DNA of 64,000 nt from Apoderus coryli (taxonomy: Eukaryota; Arthropoda; Insecta; Coleoptera; Attelabidae). Positions 32,458-44,665 of this stretch are shown piece after piece. The position numbers and the translations under genes are program-made. Positions within the stretch are counted from its first letter, which is position 1. Every line of letters starts with the position of its first letter. The notes beneath the pieces are model-generated. The model did no database searches. It was not told the origin of the DNA and worked only from the letters and a program-made list of their open reading frames with translations. The stretch spans positions 12,248,001 to 12,312,000 of the forward strand of contig OU452198.1 of NCBI GenBank assembly GCA_911728435.2, read 5' to 3'.

Positions 32458-33084
32458 CAGAGTGAGTTATTAGTGCGTCGAAGTTCGATATTACCTCAAA
32501 GATCAAAAATTTCACGCAAAACTAAGCAGCCAGTGTGTAGGCAGTCATAAAGTACGTATTATAAAGTATTATAAGAAAGGCTATATAAGAATAAAAGGTT
32601 ATCAATTTTCCTTTCAGTTTTTGATATTATATACAGGGTGTCTCATTTGGAAAATTCGAGTAAAACGCAAATTTGAGTTTGGACTCACCCTGTATACAGG
32701 TTTTGCACTATATACTATCAATTATCTTTTTCTCAAAGTTGTTAACTATCAAAAAGCTATGCACGTAAGAAGCAGAGTTTAATTATTGCAGTTCCAGTAT
32801 AGAAGCCTTAGAATTCGCCATGTTTTGCATATAATACTAGTGGTAACTTTTGAATCACTCTGTATAATTTTCTAAACCAATGAAATTGTGGAATAATAAA
32901 TAGGGCTTTCCATTTAAAAAACCGTAAGTTTGGTTCACCCTGACGAGATGAGCCACCCTGTACAAATATCAATAATTTTGAAATACGTACTTTATGACTG
33001 CCTACACACTTGCTGCTCAGTTTTGCGTGAAATTTTTGGTCTTTGAGGTAATATCGAACTTCGACGCACTAATAACTCACCCTC
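32458..33084. mobile_element. MITE-like palindromic element
   Basis: About 115-base inverted ends (CAGAGTGAGTTATTAGTGCG near 32458 against its complement ending 33084) flanked by TATA on both sides. Inside is a further small pair of CAGGGTGTCTC...GACTCACCCTG termini (32635-32694). No coding capacity. It abuts the full-length transposon at 33089, the two sharing the TATA between them. Confidence 0.75.
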
Positions 33085-33088
33085 TATA

Positions 33089-35339
33089 CAGGGTGATTCA
33101 TTATGGTTGCAACAAACGAAAACTGGAGATTGCTGAAAGTGATTTAAGCATTTTTTGCCATTGAACCCATGTCAGCAAATGCTTCGTTATCGAGATACAG
33201 GGTGTCCAAATTTAGTAGTCAAATTAACTTTCGTGTTCATTTCTCAAAAATTAGCTAACCGATTTCGACAAGATTTTACATGCATTTGGGGACCGATAAC
33301 CTAAAATAATCTGCATTATTTTGGCTTCCAATAACTGTTCATTGGCGTAGATATAGGGGGCATTTGGGTAAATTTTACACATAAATTAATTAAAGACAGC
33401 TTTGATAAGCTTCATTATTTCAAATTATTACTTTTTTAAAAAGAGCAGCTTATAAGCTACAAAAAAGTTAATTACGTCCATGTTGTGATTTCTACCATTT
33501 CTATGGAAACCGATAAATTGCAAGTTAATGGTAGATTTAAATCAAAATAACGTTTACCAGAAAACAAAATGGAAAATCAAAGTTGCCATGAAAAATGAAT
33601 GCCGCAACAATAAAAAAAACTTTGACAGCAACAAATTTAAATTAGTTAAAATTGTTTTATTATTTCGTAGTTGTTTTTAATATTGCGAATGTTTTTTTTT
33701 CTAAATTAAAATGAGTTTTTCAATTGAAGAATATGTTTGTGTAATGCAAATGCAAGAGCAGCGGCCAGAGAATACCAAATTAGTTATCCTAATAGACGTC
33801 ATCCATATCACAAAACATGGACGGCTACATTTCACAGGCTTAGAACGATAGAGAGCATTTTACCTAGAGTTAACAAACGACCGCATCGTCTAAATATTCA
33901 AACTGAAGAAAACATAGTGGATTTAGTTTTAGACGATCCGAAAATAAGCACTAGAAGAATACCAACTCAATTGGCATTACCTCGAACAACTGTTTGGAGA
34001 CTATTAAATCGAGAAATGCTCTATCTCTATCATCATCAAGATGTCCAGGCCCTACATCCTGGAAACCATGAAAGGCGCCAACTATTTTGTAATTGGGTTC
34101 TTGGTGAGCATCAAGAAGATGAAAGATTTTTATAGAAAGTGCTCTGGTCAGATGAAGCAACTTTTACTAGAGATGGCATAAATACAAACCATAATGAACA
34201 TGTATAGTCTGTATCGAAATTTTCAAGAACGTTTTAGTATCAATGTATAGGGTGGCATGTTTAACAATAAATTATTGCCGTTGTTCGTAATTAATGGGCA
34301 TTTAAACTTAAATCAATACAGTCTTTTCCTACACAACCGCCTGCCCGAATTTATTGAGGATGTACCTCTGAATATTGTTCAAAACATGTGGTATCAACAT
34401 GACGGAGCCCCTGCGCACCGTGGTAGACAATTAACTAAAGTTTTAAATCAACTGTTTTGAAACAATTTGATTGGTTTGGGAGGTTCCATTGAGTGGCCTC
34501 CAAGATCACCGGATCTGAATCGGCTCGACTTCTTTTTATGGGGGTACATGAAACAATTGGTTTACAGTGTACCAATTATAAATGAAAACCAACTACTGGA
34601 GATAGTTCATGAAGCTGCTAAGAAGATAAGAAACAATCATAATATCCTTATTAGAGCTACAAATTTATTAGTTGAAAGATGTAAAATGTGCATTACTGTC
34701 AATGGAGGGCAGTTTGAACAGTTGTTATTAATTTTCTTATTTTAATCGCAAGTTTAGTTTTTTATTGTTAAATTTTTAATTGTACTAATGGGCCTTAAAA
34801 TTTGTTGTTACGTAATTGGTTATTATTAAATCTTTTTCCACGGAAAGTTTGATTTTTCATTTTGATTTCTGGTAAACGTTATTTTGATTTAAATCTACGA
34901 TTAACTTGCAATTTATCGGTTTCCATAAAAATGGTAGAAACCACAACATCGACGTAATTAACTTTTTTGTAGCTTATAAGTTGCTCTTTTTAAAAAAGTA
35001 ATAATTTAAAATTATGAAGCTTGTCAAAGCTGTGTTTAACTAATTTATGTGTAAAATTATCCAAATGCCCCCTATATCTACACCAATGAACAGTTAATGA
35101 AAGCCAAAATAATACAGAATATTTTAGGTTATCTGTCCTCAAATGCATGTAAAATTTTGTCAAAATCGGTTAGCTAGTTTTTGAGTAATGAACAAAAAAG
35201 TTAATGTGACCACTAAGTTTGTACATCCTGTATCTCGATAACGAAGAATTTGCGGACATGGGTTCAATGGCAAAAAATGCTTGAATTGTTTTCAGGAATC
35301 TCCAGTTTTCGTTTGTTGCAACCATAATGAATCACCCTG
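33089..35339 (+). mobile_element. Full-length IS630/Tc1/mariner-type transposon, 2251 bp
   Basis: Perfectly placed ends CAGGGTGATTCATTATGGTT (33089) and the complement ending CACCCTG (35339), bordered by TATA on both sides, the expected TA duplication. The inverted repeats are about 495 bases long (33089-33585 against 34845-35339), unusually long for mariner-type elements. They enclose a single plus-strand transposase gene. CAGGGTGTCC near 33199 inside the left arm looks like a further old terminus. This is the most complete DNA transposon in the window. Confidence 0.9.
33711..34744 (+). pseudogene. DUF4817-type / DDE transposase, frameshifted
   Basis: Cut-and-paste transposase acting on the surrounding inverted repeats. 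MSFSIEEYVCVM starts at 33711; a frameshift follows, then CNANARAAAREYQISYPNRR (first helix-turn-helix), LPRVNKRPHRLNIQTEENIV, STRRIPTQLALPRTTVWRLL (second helix-turn-helix) and HERRQLFCNWVLGEHQEDER, then a stop at 34133. WSDEATFTRDGINTNHNEHV carries the first Asp. After further damage come LPEFIEDVPLNIVQNMWYQH, DGAPAH (second Asp), a stop in LNQLF, then WPPRSPDLNRLDFFLWGYMK (third catalytic position) and ITVNGGQFEQLLLIFLF at the end. The full domain order is present, but one frameshift and several stops make this copy inactive. Confidence 0.92.
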
Positions 35340-35722
35340 TATAATAATTTGTGGAGTAGACGCCGTTTCATATCCCAAAAACTTAAAATATGAGAAGAAT
35401 TAGTTTCTAATTGATCATTTAAAATTAAATTATAATAAGAATTAAAATTTTTCATTTTATTAATTTCAAGAGATTCAAAGAGTGTACGTTTTTTTACTAT
35501 CTAAATTCATTATATACGTGGTGTTCCTATAAAAGATGGTGGCGTAAGTTGCATCTTCTTTCTGAGTTATTACTCGACATCCGAAGAAGCCACTGTGTGG
35601 TGAAAAATATATCTTATGTTGATTGTAATCAATTCGTGAAAATTTGTTAACGTCTGTTTTTATACAACATTAAAAAGTTTAAATATGAATTTTCCTTCAT
35701 TTCATTCTTGTACAAGTCAGTA
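35340..35722. other. Short spacer
   Basis: No gene. It separates the full-length transposon from the family E palindrome. Confidence 0.4.
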
Positions 35723-36820
35723 TACACTGTGTCCAAGATAAGAATGAGATAGCATTGGAATCTTGGAAACAGTAGTAGTTACAATGTCGGTTAAAATAGA
35801 GAAAAGTTGTACATGTTAAACCCCTTTAAATGGTGTTTTCAAAATTAAACTAACTTTAGCCGTTTTCAATAATTTTTGAAAACACGATTTTAGTTTTTAT
35901 TTATTTCTGCCATTATTTTTACCGATATAAAAAAATGAAAAGCACTTTCTCATTGTTATTTTTTGAGGATGATAAGATAGCGTTTACAAATTTTCGCTAC
36001 GACGTTTCGTTTTGGAAAAACCACCATCAACTTGTTTTTATAAATACGGTCCTGGATTTTTTATTGTTAATTATAAAGCCATTTGCAATTTAAAACTAGG
36101 TGGTATATGACACGTAATGGTTTAAACAAGTGTTCAGAGTTTTTAGCTGTTATTAAAATTAGTCAAGAAAAATCGCTATGGTTTGGTACTTATTTTTGTA
36201 TTCATCTGAGAAATGCGTTTTTTCAATAACTTCAAAAAGCACAAACATTTCAACTAAATTGATAAAACCGCGTACAGAACAAAATGCTGTACTGAGACAG
36301 AAATCAATTGTCAAATAATTGTAAATAGCCACGCAAAACCTACTACTCTGCATTCAGTCAGTTAAGTGCGAAACTATGGCGATTTTTCTTGAATAATTTT
36401 AAATGACAGCTAAAAACACTGAATACTTGTTTACATACCATTACATCTGATGTACCATCTATGTTTGAATTGAAAATCGATTTAAATTTAACCATAAAAA
36501 ATCCAGGGCCGTATTTAAAAAAACCAGCTTGATGATGGTTTTTCAAAAACGAAACGTATTATCCTCAAAAAGTAACAATGAAAATGTGCTTTTAATTTTT
36601 TTATATCTGTAAAAATAATGTCAAAAATAAATAAAAACTAAAATCGCAAAAAATCGTTTTTTTAAAAAAATTTCGAAACCGGCTAAAGTTAATTTAATTT
36701 TGAAAATACCATTTAATAGGTGTTAAAATTGTACTAGTTTTCTCTAATTTAACCGACATTGTAACTCCTACCGTGTCCAAGATTCCAATTCCATCCCATT
36801 CTTATCTTGGACACAGTGTA
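35723..36820. mobile_element. Family E palindromic element, 1.1 kb
   Basis: Inverted ends of about 360 bases: TACACTGTGTCCAAGATAAG at 35723 against its complement ending at 36820, with TA on both outer sides. The arms carry matching blocks (CGTTTACAAATTTTCGCTAC region; TTGTACATGTTAAACCCC region) with moderate divergence. The loop (about 36090-36460) encodes nothing recognised. The left breakpoint of the 3503-base tandem duplication lies inside its loop at 36137, so the second copy contains only loop and right arm (39640-40323). Another fragment is at 59077-59430. Confidence 0.8.
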
Positions 36821-37865
36821 TACTATCAAGGATTTCCAGATCTCGATAGTGGCTTTCCTGTTTACCACGTTGAGGCATGTACTATTATCAATATCGCACT
36901 GCTGTATTCACAAATAGAAAAGACTCATAAATAAAAATAAAAAATACAAGTACACCACTGAACTCTAAATTACCAGAAGCCGTTAACTTATGGCTATTGG
37001 AGAAAGTTTAAATTGCATAGTCCACGTATTTTACAAATTATTTTTATATTGTTTTGTCATCTGTATTATATAGGTATAATTAATAGGTACCTATAGTTAA
37101 ATTATAGGATAATATACGTATTAATTAGTAACAATAAAAGTGTATTTTCAAAAATTCGACTACTTATAGAAGAACATTAATTTTTAGGAAGGTTCTGGTT
37201 TTGTAAAGTATTCTTTAAGATATTTGGTATTACATATTAATACTGAACTTGTGTTAGGTAGGAACTTTCACTTTTCAATACAGGTTGTTAATACATAATA
37301 TATGTATAATACTATTTTTCAATTAGCAAAAATATATATTAAATAATGAAAGTTATTAAATATTACAAAATATTTACCATAATAAAACAAATTTTGACTA
37401 TACCATCGGCTTATCCATTGAAGTCGTATCTCATTTTTTAAATTTTTAGATGACAGAATTAATACTTACCCTGAAAAACATTTAGATTGATGGCATGTAA
37501 AGCATATTATACATATTTAAAAAATTTACATTTAATTTTCAAATAAATATTTATTTATTTATTCCTATATAAAAGTTACAGTAGCAAAAAAGTTTTAAAT
37601 TATTAAAGGCTACAGCACAACATTAAAAATCGGATCTAGCTTACCCAGGGCCGGATTTACCAATAATCAATCATCCAAAAAAAATAATAAAATTTAAGAT
37701 CATTTATAATTGGTCTTAATCAAATGTTCGAAATTTGGGTTAAAAAATACACTGAAATAAAAAAAAATAACATCAATTTATTAACATTTCAAAATGAAAT
37801 AAATAATACATATAAATAATAATAATATATAAAACATAAATAAATTGCCTAAGATATCTTCTATA
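36821..37865. other. AT-rich spacer (repeated at 40324-41368)
   Basis: No recognisable coding sequence or terminus. It is part of the tandem duplication. Confidence 0.45.
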
Positions 37866-37954
37866 CAGGGTGGTGAAAGAAATGTTGCAAAAACTACTTT
37901 TAATCAGTATGTTCGCATTTCTACATTTATTTTTAGTGATTTTTTTTCTGCATA
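37866..37954 (+). repeat. Family F terminal fragment, split by family D
   Basis: CAGGGTGGTGAAAGAAATGT and the following bases match the terminus of the large family F element at 44840. It stops at CATA where family D begins; F-type sequence resumes at 43275 after family D. The same fragment is at 41369-41457 in the duplicate. Confidence 0.7.
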
Positions 37955-39640
37955 CCGGGTGTACCACCGGGAAGGGATTCGATCGATTATGGAGAAACTA
38001 CACTGTGGAACAATCTGAAAATCTGGTGTGGTACTTAGGTCGACGGCTAAAATGTTTTCAAGAATCTAGCACTTCCGGTTATACCGGAAATGGGTGTCAA
38101 CTTCCTTATTTCAAATACGACCCTATATAAATTATATTCTTTTTGGATTCTCCTTGTAATTCTAAACATATTTCATACATAATCTGTTATACCTATCGCC
38201 AGCCGTTTTCGAAATATTTGAAATTTTATGTCAAAAATGACGTTTTCAGAATAAAGAATAATAACAATTTTTCCTTCTATGGAAGCTTTAATAATTTAAT
38301 TTGTTAGAATATCCTAGGAGATATAGACCTACTTTAGCCGCCTACGTATATTTTTTTAGTAAATATTAATTCAAGGTATTTGAAAAAAAGGGTAAAAAAT
38401 CAAATTGAAAAAAGTGGCATAATACAAAATTTTTAAATGGCAACCCCCCATTTTATATTTTTTTGCATCAAATATAAGGACAAGTTTATGAAAGAATGTC
38501 TATCCCAAAAACTGATAGTTTTCAAAATATTAGCAATTTTACATTTTTTTATTACAATAGTGATATGAATTTGAAATTTAATTGATTTTAGTTGGTCATG
38601 ATGGCTTTAGATAGCAAATAAATAGGACACTTGACAAAAATAATCAACAACAAATTGTAGACATTAATTAGTACTAATAATCATGGCGGGCGTATAAATT
38701 ATACTAACGAATACTATCTCAATTTGTTTATTATTTACGGATAATGTGACAGAGTGATGTCACAAACGTGTGATACATTTTCTGCCAGATACCCAGAAAA
38801 ACACAAGCCATCACCAAAAGTTGTTAAACGGATAATAGATAATTTCAAAAATTTCGGGTCTGTAAAGACAAAAATAAAACGAAGGAAACCTATTTGTGAC
38901 GATGAAGCTGTACTGGGGTACTTCACGGCATATCCTACGACATCTCTAAGAAAATTTTCAGTGGAGTCTGGCTTTTCTAAAAACACCATTCTCCATAAAC
39001 AATAAACAAATTTAGATAGTATTCGTTAGTATAATTTATATGCCCGCCATGATTATTACTAATAATTAATGTCTACAATTTGTCATAGTTGTTGATTATT
39101 TTTGTCAAGTGTTATATTTATTTGCTATCTAAAGCCATCATGGCCAACTAAAATCAATTCAATTTCAAATTCATATCACTATTGTAATAGAAAAATGTAA
39201 AATTGCCAATATTTTGAAACCTATCGGGTTTTGGGATATACATCCTTTCATAAACTTGCCCTTATTTTTGATGCAAAAAAATAAAAAAAAATATAAAATG
39301 GGGGGTTGCCATTTAAAAATTTTGATTTATGACACTTTTTTCATTTAGATTTTTTACCCTTCTTTTCAAATAGGCGGCTAAAGTAGGTCTATACCTTCTA
39401 GGATATTCTAACAAATTAAATTATTAAAGCTTCCATATAATAAAAAATTGTTATTATTCTCAATTCTGAAAACGTCATTTTTGACATAAAATTTCAAATA
39501 TTTCGAAAACGGCTGGCGATAGCTATAACATATTATGCATGAAATATATTTAGAATTACAAAGAGAATCCAAAAAAAATACAATTTACATAGGGTCGCAT
39601 TTAAAATAAGGAAGTTGACACCCATTTCCGGTTTAACCGG
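37955..39640. mobile_element. Family D fold-back element, truncated copy
   Basis: Identical to 41458-43143. The left terminus CCGGGTGTACCACCGGGAAG is present, but the right arm is cut at 39640 by the duplication junction, so the final ~130 bases are missing. Confidence 0.85.
38754..39005 (+). CDS. Stand-alone 83-residue helix-turn-helix protein (transposase N-domain)
   Basis: Intact frame from ATG to TAA in the loop of the fold-back. It reads MMSQTCDTFSARYPEKHKPS, PKVVKRIIDNFKNFGSVKTK, IKRRKPICDDEAVLGYFTAY, PTTSLRKFSVESGFSKNTIL, HKQ. The pattern (TC..F..RYP....PS...V..I...F...GSV, then a DE.VL.......TS.R......G.S..T...) matches the paired helix-turn-helix DNA-binding region of DUF4817-type IS630/Tc1/mariner transposases. 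The DDE domain is wholly absent and the stop follows directly where it should begin. If expressed it could bind the element's ends without cutting. The start could be either of the first two methionines. Expression is unproven. Confidence 0.6.
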   Translation: MMSQTCDTFSARYPEKHKPSPKVVKRIIDNFKNFGSVKTKIKRRKPICDDEAVLGYFTAYPTTSLRKFSVESGFSKNTILHKQ

Positions 39641-42600
39641 AGTTTTTAGCTGTTATTAAAATTAGTCAAGAAAAATCGCTATGGTTTGGTACTTATTTTT
39701 GTATTCATCTGAGAAATGCGTTTTTTCAATAACTTCAAAAAGCACAAACATTTCAACTAAATTGATAAAACCGCGTACAGAACAAAATGCTGTACTGAGA
39801 CAGAAATCAATTGTCAAATAATTGTAAATAGCCACGCAAAACCTACTACTCTGCATTCAGTCAGTTAAGTGCGAAACTATGGCGATTTTTCTTGAATAAT
39901 TTTAAATGACAGCTAAAAACACTGAATACTTGTTTACATACCATTACATCTGATGTACCATCTATGTTTGAATTGAAAATCGATTTAAATTTAACCATAA
40001 AAAATCCAGGGCCGTATTTAAAAAAACCAGCTTGATGATGGTTTTTCAAAAACGAAACGTATTATCCTCAAAAAGTAACAATGAAAATGTGCTTTTAATT
40101 TTTTTATATCTGTAAAAATAATGTCAAAAATAAATAAAAACTAAAATCGCAAAAAATCGTTTTTTTAAAAAAATTTCGAAACCGGCTAAAGTTAATTTAA
40201 TTTTGAAAATACCATTTAATAGGTGTTAAAATTGTACTAGTTTTCTCTAATTTAACCGACATTGTAACTCCTACCGTGTCCAAGATTCCAATTCCATCCC
40301 ATTCTTATCTTGGACACAGTGTATACTATCAAGGATTTCCAGATCTCGATAGTGGCTTTCCTGTTTACCACGTTGAGGCATGTACTATTATCAATATCGC
40401 ACTGCTGTATTCACAAATAGAAAAGACTCATAAATAAAAATAAAAAATACAAGTACACCACTGAACTCTAAATTACCAGAAGCCGTTAACTTATGGCTAT
40501 TGGAGAAAGTTTAAATTGCATAGTCCACGTATTTTACAAATTATTTTTATATTGTTTTGTCATCTGTATTATATAGGTATAATTAATAGGTACCTATAGT
40601 TAAATTATAGGATAATATACGTATTAATTAGTAACAATAAAAGTGTATTTTCAAAAATTCGACTACTTATAGAAGAACATTAATTTTTAGGAAGGTTCTG
40701 GTTTTGTAAAGTATTCTTTAAGATATTTGGTATTACATATTAATACTGAACTTGTGTTAGGTAGGAACTTTCACTTTTCAATACAGGTTGTTAATACATA
40801 ATATATGTATAATACTATTTTTCAATTAGCAAAAATATATATTAAATAATGAAAGTTATTAAATATTACAAAATATTTACCATAATAAAACAAATTTTGA
40901 CTATACCATCGGCTTATCCATTGAAGTCGTATCTCATTTTTTAAATTTTTAGATGACAGAATTAATACTTACCCTGAAAAACATTTAGATTGATGGCATG
41001 TAAAGCATATTATACATATTTAAAAAATTTACATTTAATTTTCAAATAAATATTTATTTATTTATTCCTATATAAAAGTTACAGTAGCAAAAAAGTTTTA
41101 AATTATTAAAGGCTACAGCACAACATTAAAAATCGGATCTAGCTTACCCAGGGCCGGATTTACCAATAATCAATCATCCAAAAAAAATAATAAAATTTAA
41201 GATCATTTATAATTGGTCTTAATCAAATGTTCGAAATTTGGGTTAAAAAATACACTGAAATAAAAAAAAATAACATCAATTTATTAACATTTCAAAATGA
41301 AATAAATAATACATATAAATAATAATAATATATAAAACATAAATAAATTGCCTAAGATATCTTCTATACAGGGTGGTGAAAGAAATGTTGCAAAAACTAC
41401 TTTTAATCAGTATGTTCGCATTTCTACATTTATTTTTAGTGATTTTTTTTCTGCATACCGGGTGTACCACCGGGAAGGGATTCGATCGATTATGGAGAAA
41501 CTACACTGTGGAACAATCTGAAAATCTGGTGTGGTACTTAGGTCGACGGCTAAAATGTTTTCAAGAATCTAGCACTTCCGGTTATACCGGAAATGGGTGT
41601 CAACTTCCTTATTTCAAATACGACCCTATATAAATTATATTCTTTTTGGATTCTCCTTGTAATTCTAAACATATTTCATACATAATCTGTTATACCTATC
41701 GCCAGCCGTTTTCGAAATATTTGAAATTTTATGTCAAAAATGACGTTTTCAGAATAAAGAATAATAACAATTTTTCCTTCTATGGAAGCTTTAATAATTT
41801 AATTTGTTAGAATATCCTAGGAGATATAGACCTACTTTAGCCGCCTACGTATATTTTTTTAGTAAATATTAATTCAAGGTATTTGAAAAAAAGGGTAAAA
41901 AATCAAATTGAAAAAAGTGGCATAATACAAAATTTTTAAATGGCAACCCCCCATTTTATATTTTTTTGCATCAAATATAAGGACAAGTTTATGAAAGAAT
42001 GTCTATCCCAAAAACTGATAGTTTTCAAAATATTAGCAATTTTACATTTTTTTATTACAATAGTGATATGAATTTGAAATTTAATTGATTTTAGTTGGTC
42101 ATGATGGCTTTAGATAGCAAATAAATAGGACACTTGACAAAAATAATCAACAACAAATTGTAGACATTAATTAGTACTAATAATCATGGCGGGCGTATAA
42201 ATTATACTAACGAATACTATCTCAATTTGTTTATTATTTACGGATAATGTGACAGAGTGATGTCACAAACGTGTGATACATTTTCTGCCAGATACCCAGA
42301 AAAACACAAGCCATCACCAAAAGTTGTTAAACGGATAATAGATAATTTCAAAAATTTCGGGTCTGTAAAGACAAAAATAAAACGAAGGAAACCTATTTGT
42401 GACGATGAAGCTGTACTGGGGTACTTCACGGCATATCCTACGACATCTCTAAGAAAATTTTCAGTGGAGTCTGGCTTTTCTAAAAACACCATTCTCCATA
42501 AACAATAAACAAATTTAGATAGTATTCGTTAGTATAATTTATATGCCCGCCATGATTATTACTAATAATTAATGTCTACAATTTGTCATAGTTGTTGATT

Positions 42601-43143
42601 ATTTTTGTCAAGTGTTATATTTATTTGCTATCTAAAGCCATCATGGCCAACTAAAATCAATTCAATTTCAAATTCATATCACTATTGTAATAGAAAAATG
42701 TAAAATTGCCAATATTTTGAAACCTATCGGGTTTTGGGATATACATCCTTTCATAAACTTGCCCTTATTTTTGATGCAAAAAAATAAAAAAAAATATAAA
42801 ATGGGGGGTTGCCATTTAAAAATTTTGATTTATGACACTTTTTTCATTTAGATTTTTTACCCTTCTTTTCAAATAGGCGGCTAAAGTAGGTCTATACCTT
42901 CTAGGATATTCTAACAAATTAAATTATTAAAGCTTCCATATAATAAAAAATTGTTATTATTCTCAATTCTGAAAACGTCATTTTTGACATAAAATTTCAA
43001 ATATTTCGAAAACGGCTGGCGATAGCTATAACATATTATGCATGAAATATATTTAGAATTACAAAGAGAATCCAAAAAAAATACAATTTACATAGGGTCG
43101 CATTTAAAATAAGGAAGTTGACACCCATTTCCGGTTTAACCGG
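39641..43143. repeat. Tandem duplication, unit 2
   Basis: Second copy of the 3503-base unit. Only here is the family D element complete, because the sequence beyond 43144 supplies its right end. I saw no differences from unit 1 in the parts I compared, which suggests either a very recent duplication or an assembly artefact. Confidence 0.92.
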
Positions 43144-43274
43144 AAGTGCTAGATTCTTGAAAACATTTTAGCCGAATTGGTTCCGTCGACCTAAGTACTA
43201 GACCAGATTTTCAGATTCTCCCACAGTGTAGTTTCTCCATAATCGATCGAATCCCTTCCCGGTGGGACACCCGG
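41458..43274. mobile_element. Family D fold-back element, complete, 1817 bp
   Basis: Left end CCGGGTGTACCACCGGGAAG and right end complementary (CCTTCCCGGTGGGACACCCGG ends at 43274, with small differences). TA borders both sides, and the element interrupts family F sequence (41369-41457 and 43275-43420), so it is a genuine TA insertion. Arms of about 760 bases each (41458-42230 and 42515-43274) surround a loop of roughly 280 bases occupied almost entirely by the 83-residue frame. A CTTCCGGTTATACCGGAA hairpin lies near the outer part of each arm. Relatives: 25110-26829 (distant) and the arm fragment at 55700-56170. Confidence 0.88.
42257..42508 (+). CDS. Stand-alone 83-residue helix-turn-helix protein, duplicate
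   Basis: Identical translation to 38754-39005, here inside the complete family D element. The long arms on either side would allow binding at both ends. No promoter elements can be claimed, and the frame's antisense is also open (42238-42492) by chance of composition. Without the DDE domain it is not an autonomous transposase; repressor or relic are both possible. Confidence 0.6.
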   Translation: MMSQTCDTFSARYPEKHKPSPKVVKRIIDNFKNFGSVKTKIKRRKPICDDEAVLGYFTAYPTTSLRKFSVESGFSKNTILHKQ

Positions 43275-43420
43275 TATATCGGGACGTTTTTGGATTTTTT
43301 GCGATATCTTTTTCGATTTCGAAATATTCAATTGGTTTCGAATTAATGATACGAATGGCTTTAAGGCTCAGTTCTGCCAATTTTGGGTTTAGAACTGACA
43401 ACACTTTGGCATAAATCAAT
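43275..43420 (-). repeat. Family F fragment, right of family D
   Basis: Starts after TA at 43275 and continues with TTTTGGATTTTTTGCGATAT and TTTAGAACTGACAACACTTT, matching the arms of family F at 44940-45080 and 46440-46560. Confidence 0.7.
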
Positions 43421-44665
43421 TTATATTAACAAGAATCCAATGTCCAACCCCACCCTAAGGTTCACAACAGAAATCCCTGAGTTGGAGTAATTCAAACTCG
43501 TTAGCGAATGAATGCTGAAGAATTTGGAGAGGAAGGAATTTTGACCAAAACTTTATATGAATGTAAGGTTGCCAAATGTTAGTTATTTATTTGTTTGTAG
43601 TGATTATTTTTTCTCTGATGGGACAAAGATTATTTAATAGCTGCATGCAAAGATTATATCTGCCTATAATAAGAAGAAATAACATTCCTCTAATAATTGT
43701 GTATATTTCTGATTACCATAAAACGAATTAAAAGAAGAAGGGGAAGAGAACAACTTAGCGACTGCATACTTTAGACCAACGACTCAACTTGACTAAGTAA
43801 CTACCAAAGTAAAGTTAACAAACAAGCGTTCGATCAGGTGTAACAAACAACAAAACCGGGCAATCCTTCAGTCACTTTTACGAGACTGGTTGCTAAAGTA
43901 AGCCGCGTAACGCGTTCTCGCGAGGTAATAACCGTAGTAGAAAAACAAAACAATAACTAAAGTTCGTTTTAAACAAAGTGCACAGCGAAAATTTCACTAC
44001 CGAGATACCGTGTAATAATAAAATTAAGCTTAGAATTAAACGTGGCAAATTATAATTTCTTTTAATACACAATAATAACTTATAAAGTAAGTCAACTTTT
44101 TCCTGTATGTTTAATATCTAGGTGGCTTTGCTGTAATAATTGTTTCAAAACAATATTCCACAGCCAACTATAATGCCGTTTTATCTATTAATTTTTGTTG
44201 TTTATAATGTTTCGCGTAGGAATGTTCACGTAAATGCAGTATGCCATGACATGCAGCGCAATTTGATTGTGTTTTGTTTCTGTGTATTATAATGTAATAA
44301 TTAATAATATCTAGTGCTTGATATTTTTCAAAAATATTTAATGAAGTACAAAACTAGGACTCTAAATGTTCTTAATTGCGTGTATTATTATACAAAGTTA
44401 CGTAGTGAAAACGTGAGAAAGATCTCTTGTTGTGAAAATTTGTGGGAATTTTACAAATAAGAAGTAGTACATACCTAATTGTATTCATTATGATTATATC
44501 AACAACTATTCTACTATTTGTTTTTGGTTGTAAAGTTGTAATTTGTTGTGTTAATATGCTGAAATCTAAAATGATATTGAGAAATAGAAACAGTTAACTG
44601 TCTCTTGGATATTAAGTCAGTCCTACTTTTGCCTTTTCACTCAGTAGGTATAGGGCGATGCAAAT
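43421..44665. other. Apparently unique sequence with a GC-richer block
   Basis: No transposon homology recognised. 43740-44000 is less AT-rich than its surroundings (CpGs around CGCGTAACGCGTTCTCGCGA near 43904), has an initiator-like TTCAGTC near 43868, and is followed at about 44087 by AAAGTAAGT, which fits a splice donor. This could be a host gene's first exon or 5' untranslated region; no coding sequence is seen. Confidence 0.25.

Larger units (their letters stand above)
36137..39640. repeat. Tandem duplication, unit 1 (period 3503)
   Basis: Comparison of many corresponding positions with 39641-43143 shows an exact 3503-base offset; six open frames in the unit recur with identical translations. 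Identity starts at 36137/39640 and ends at 39641/43144. The junction shares only GA between the two parental ends, that is 2 bases of microhomology and no long homologous repeat. The unit runs from the loop of family E through 1 kb of AT-rich spacer, a family F fragment, and most of a family D fold-back. Confidence 0.92.

Noticed and set aside
37773..38130. Frames of 64 and 86 codons, both duplicated
   Set aside because: Duplicated only because the whole 3503-base unit is. They cross the family F/D junction and have no family similarity.
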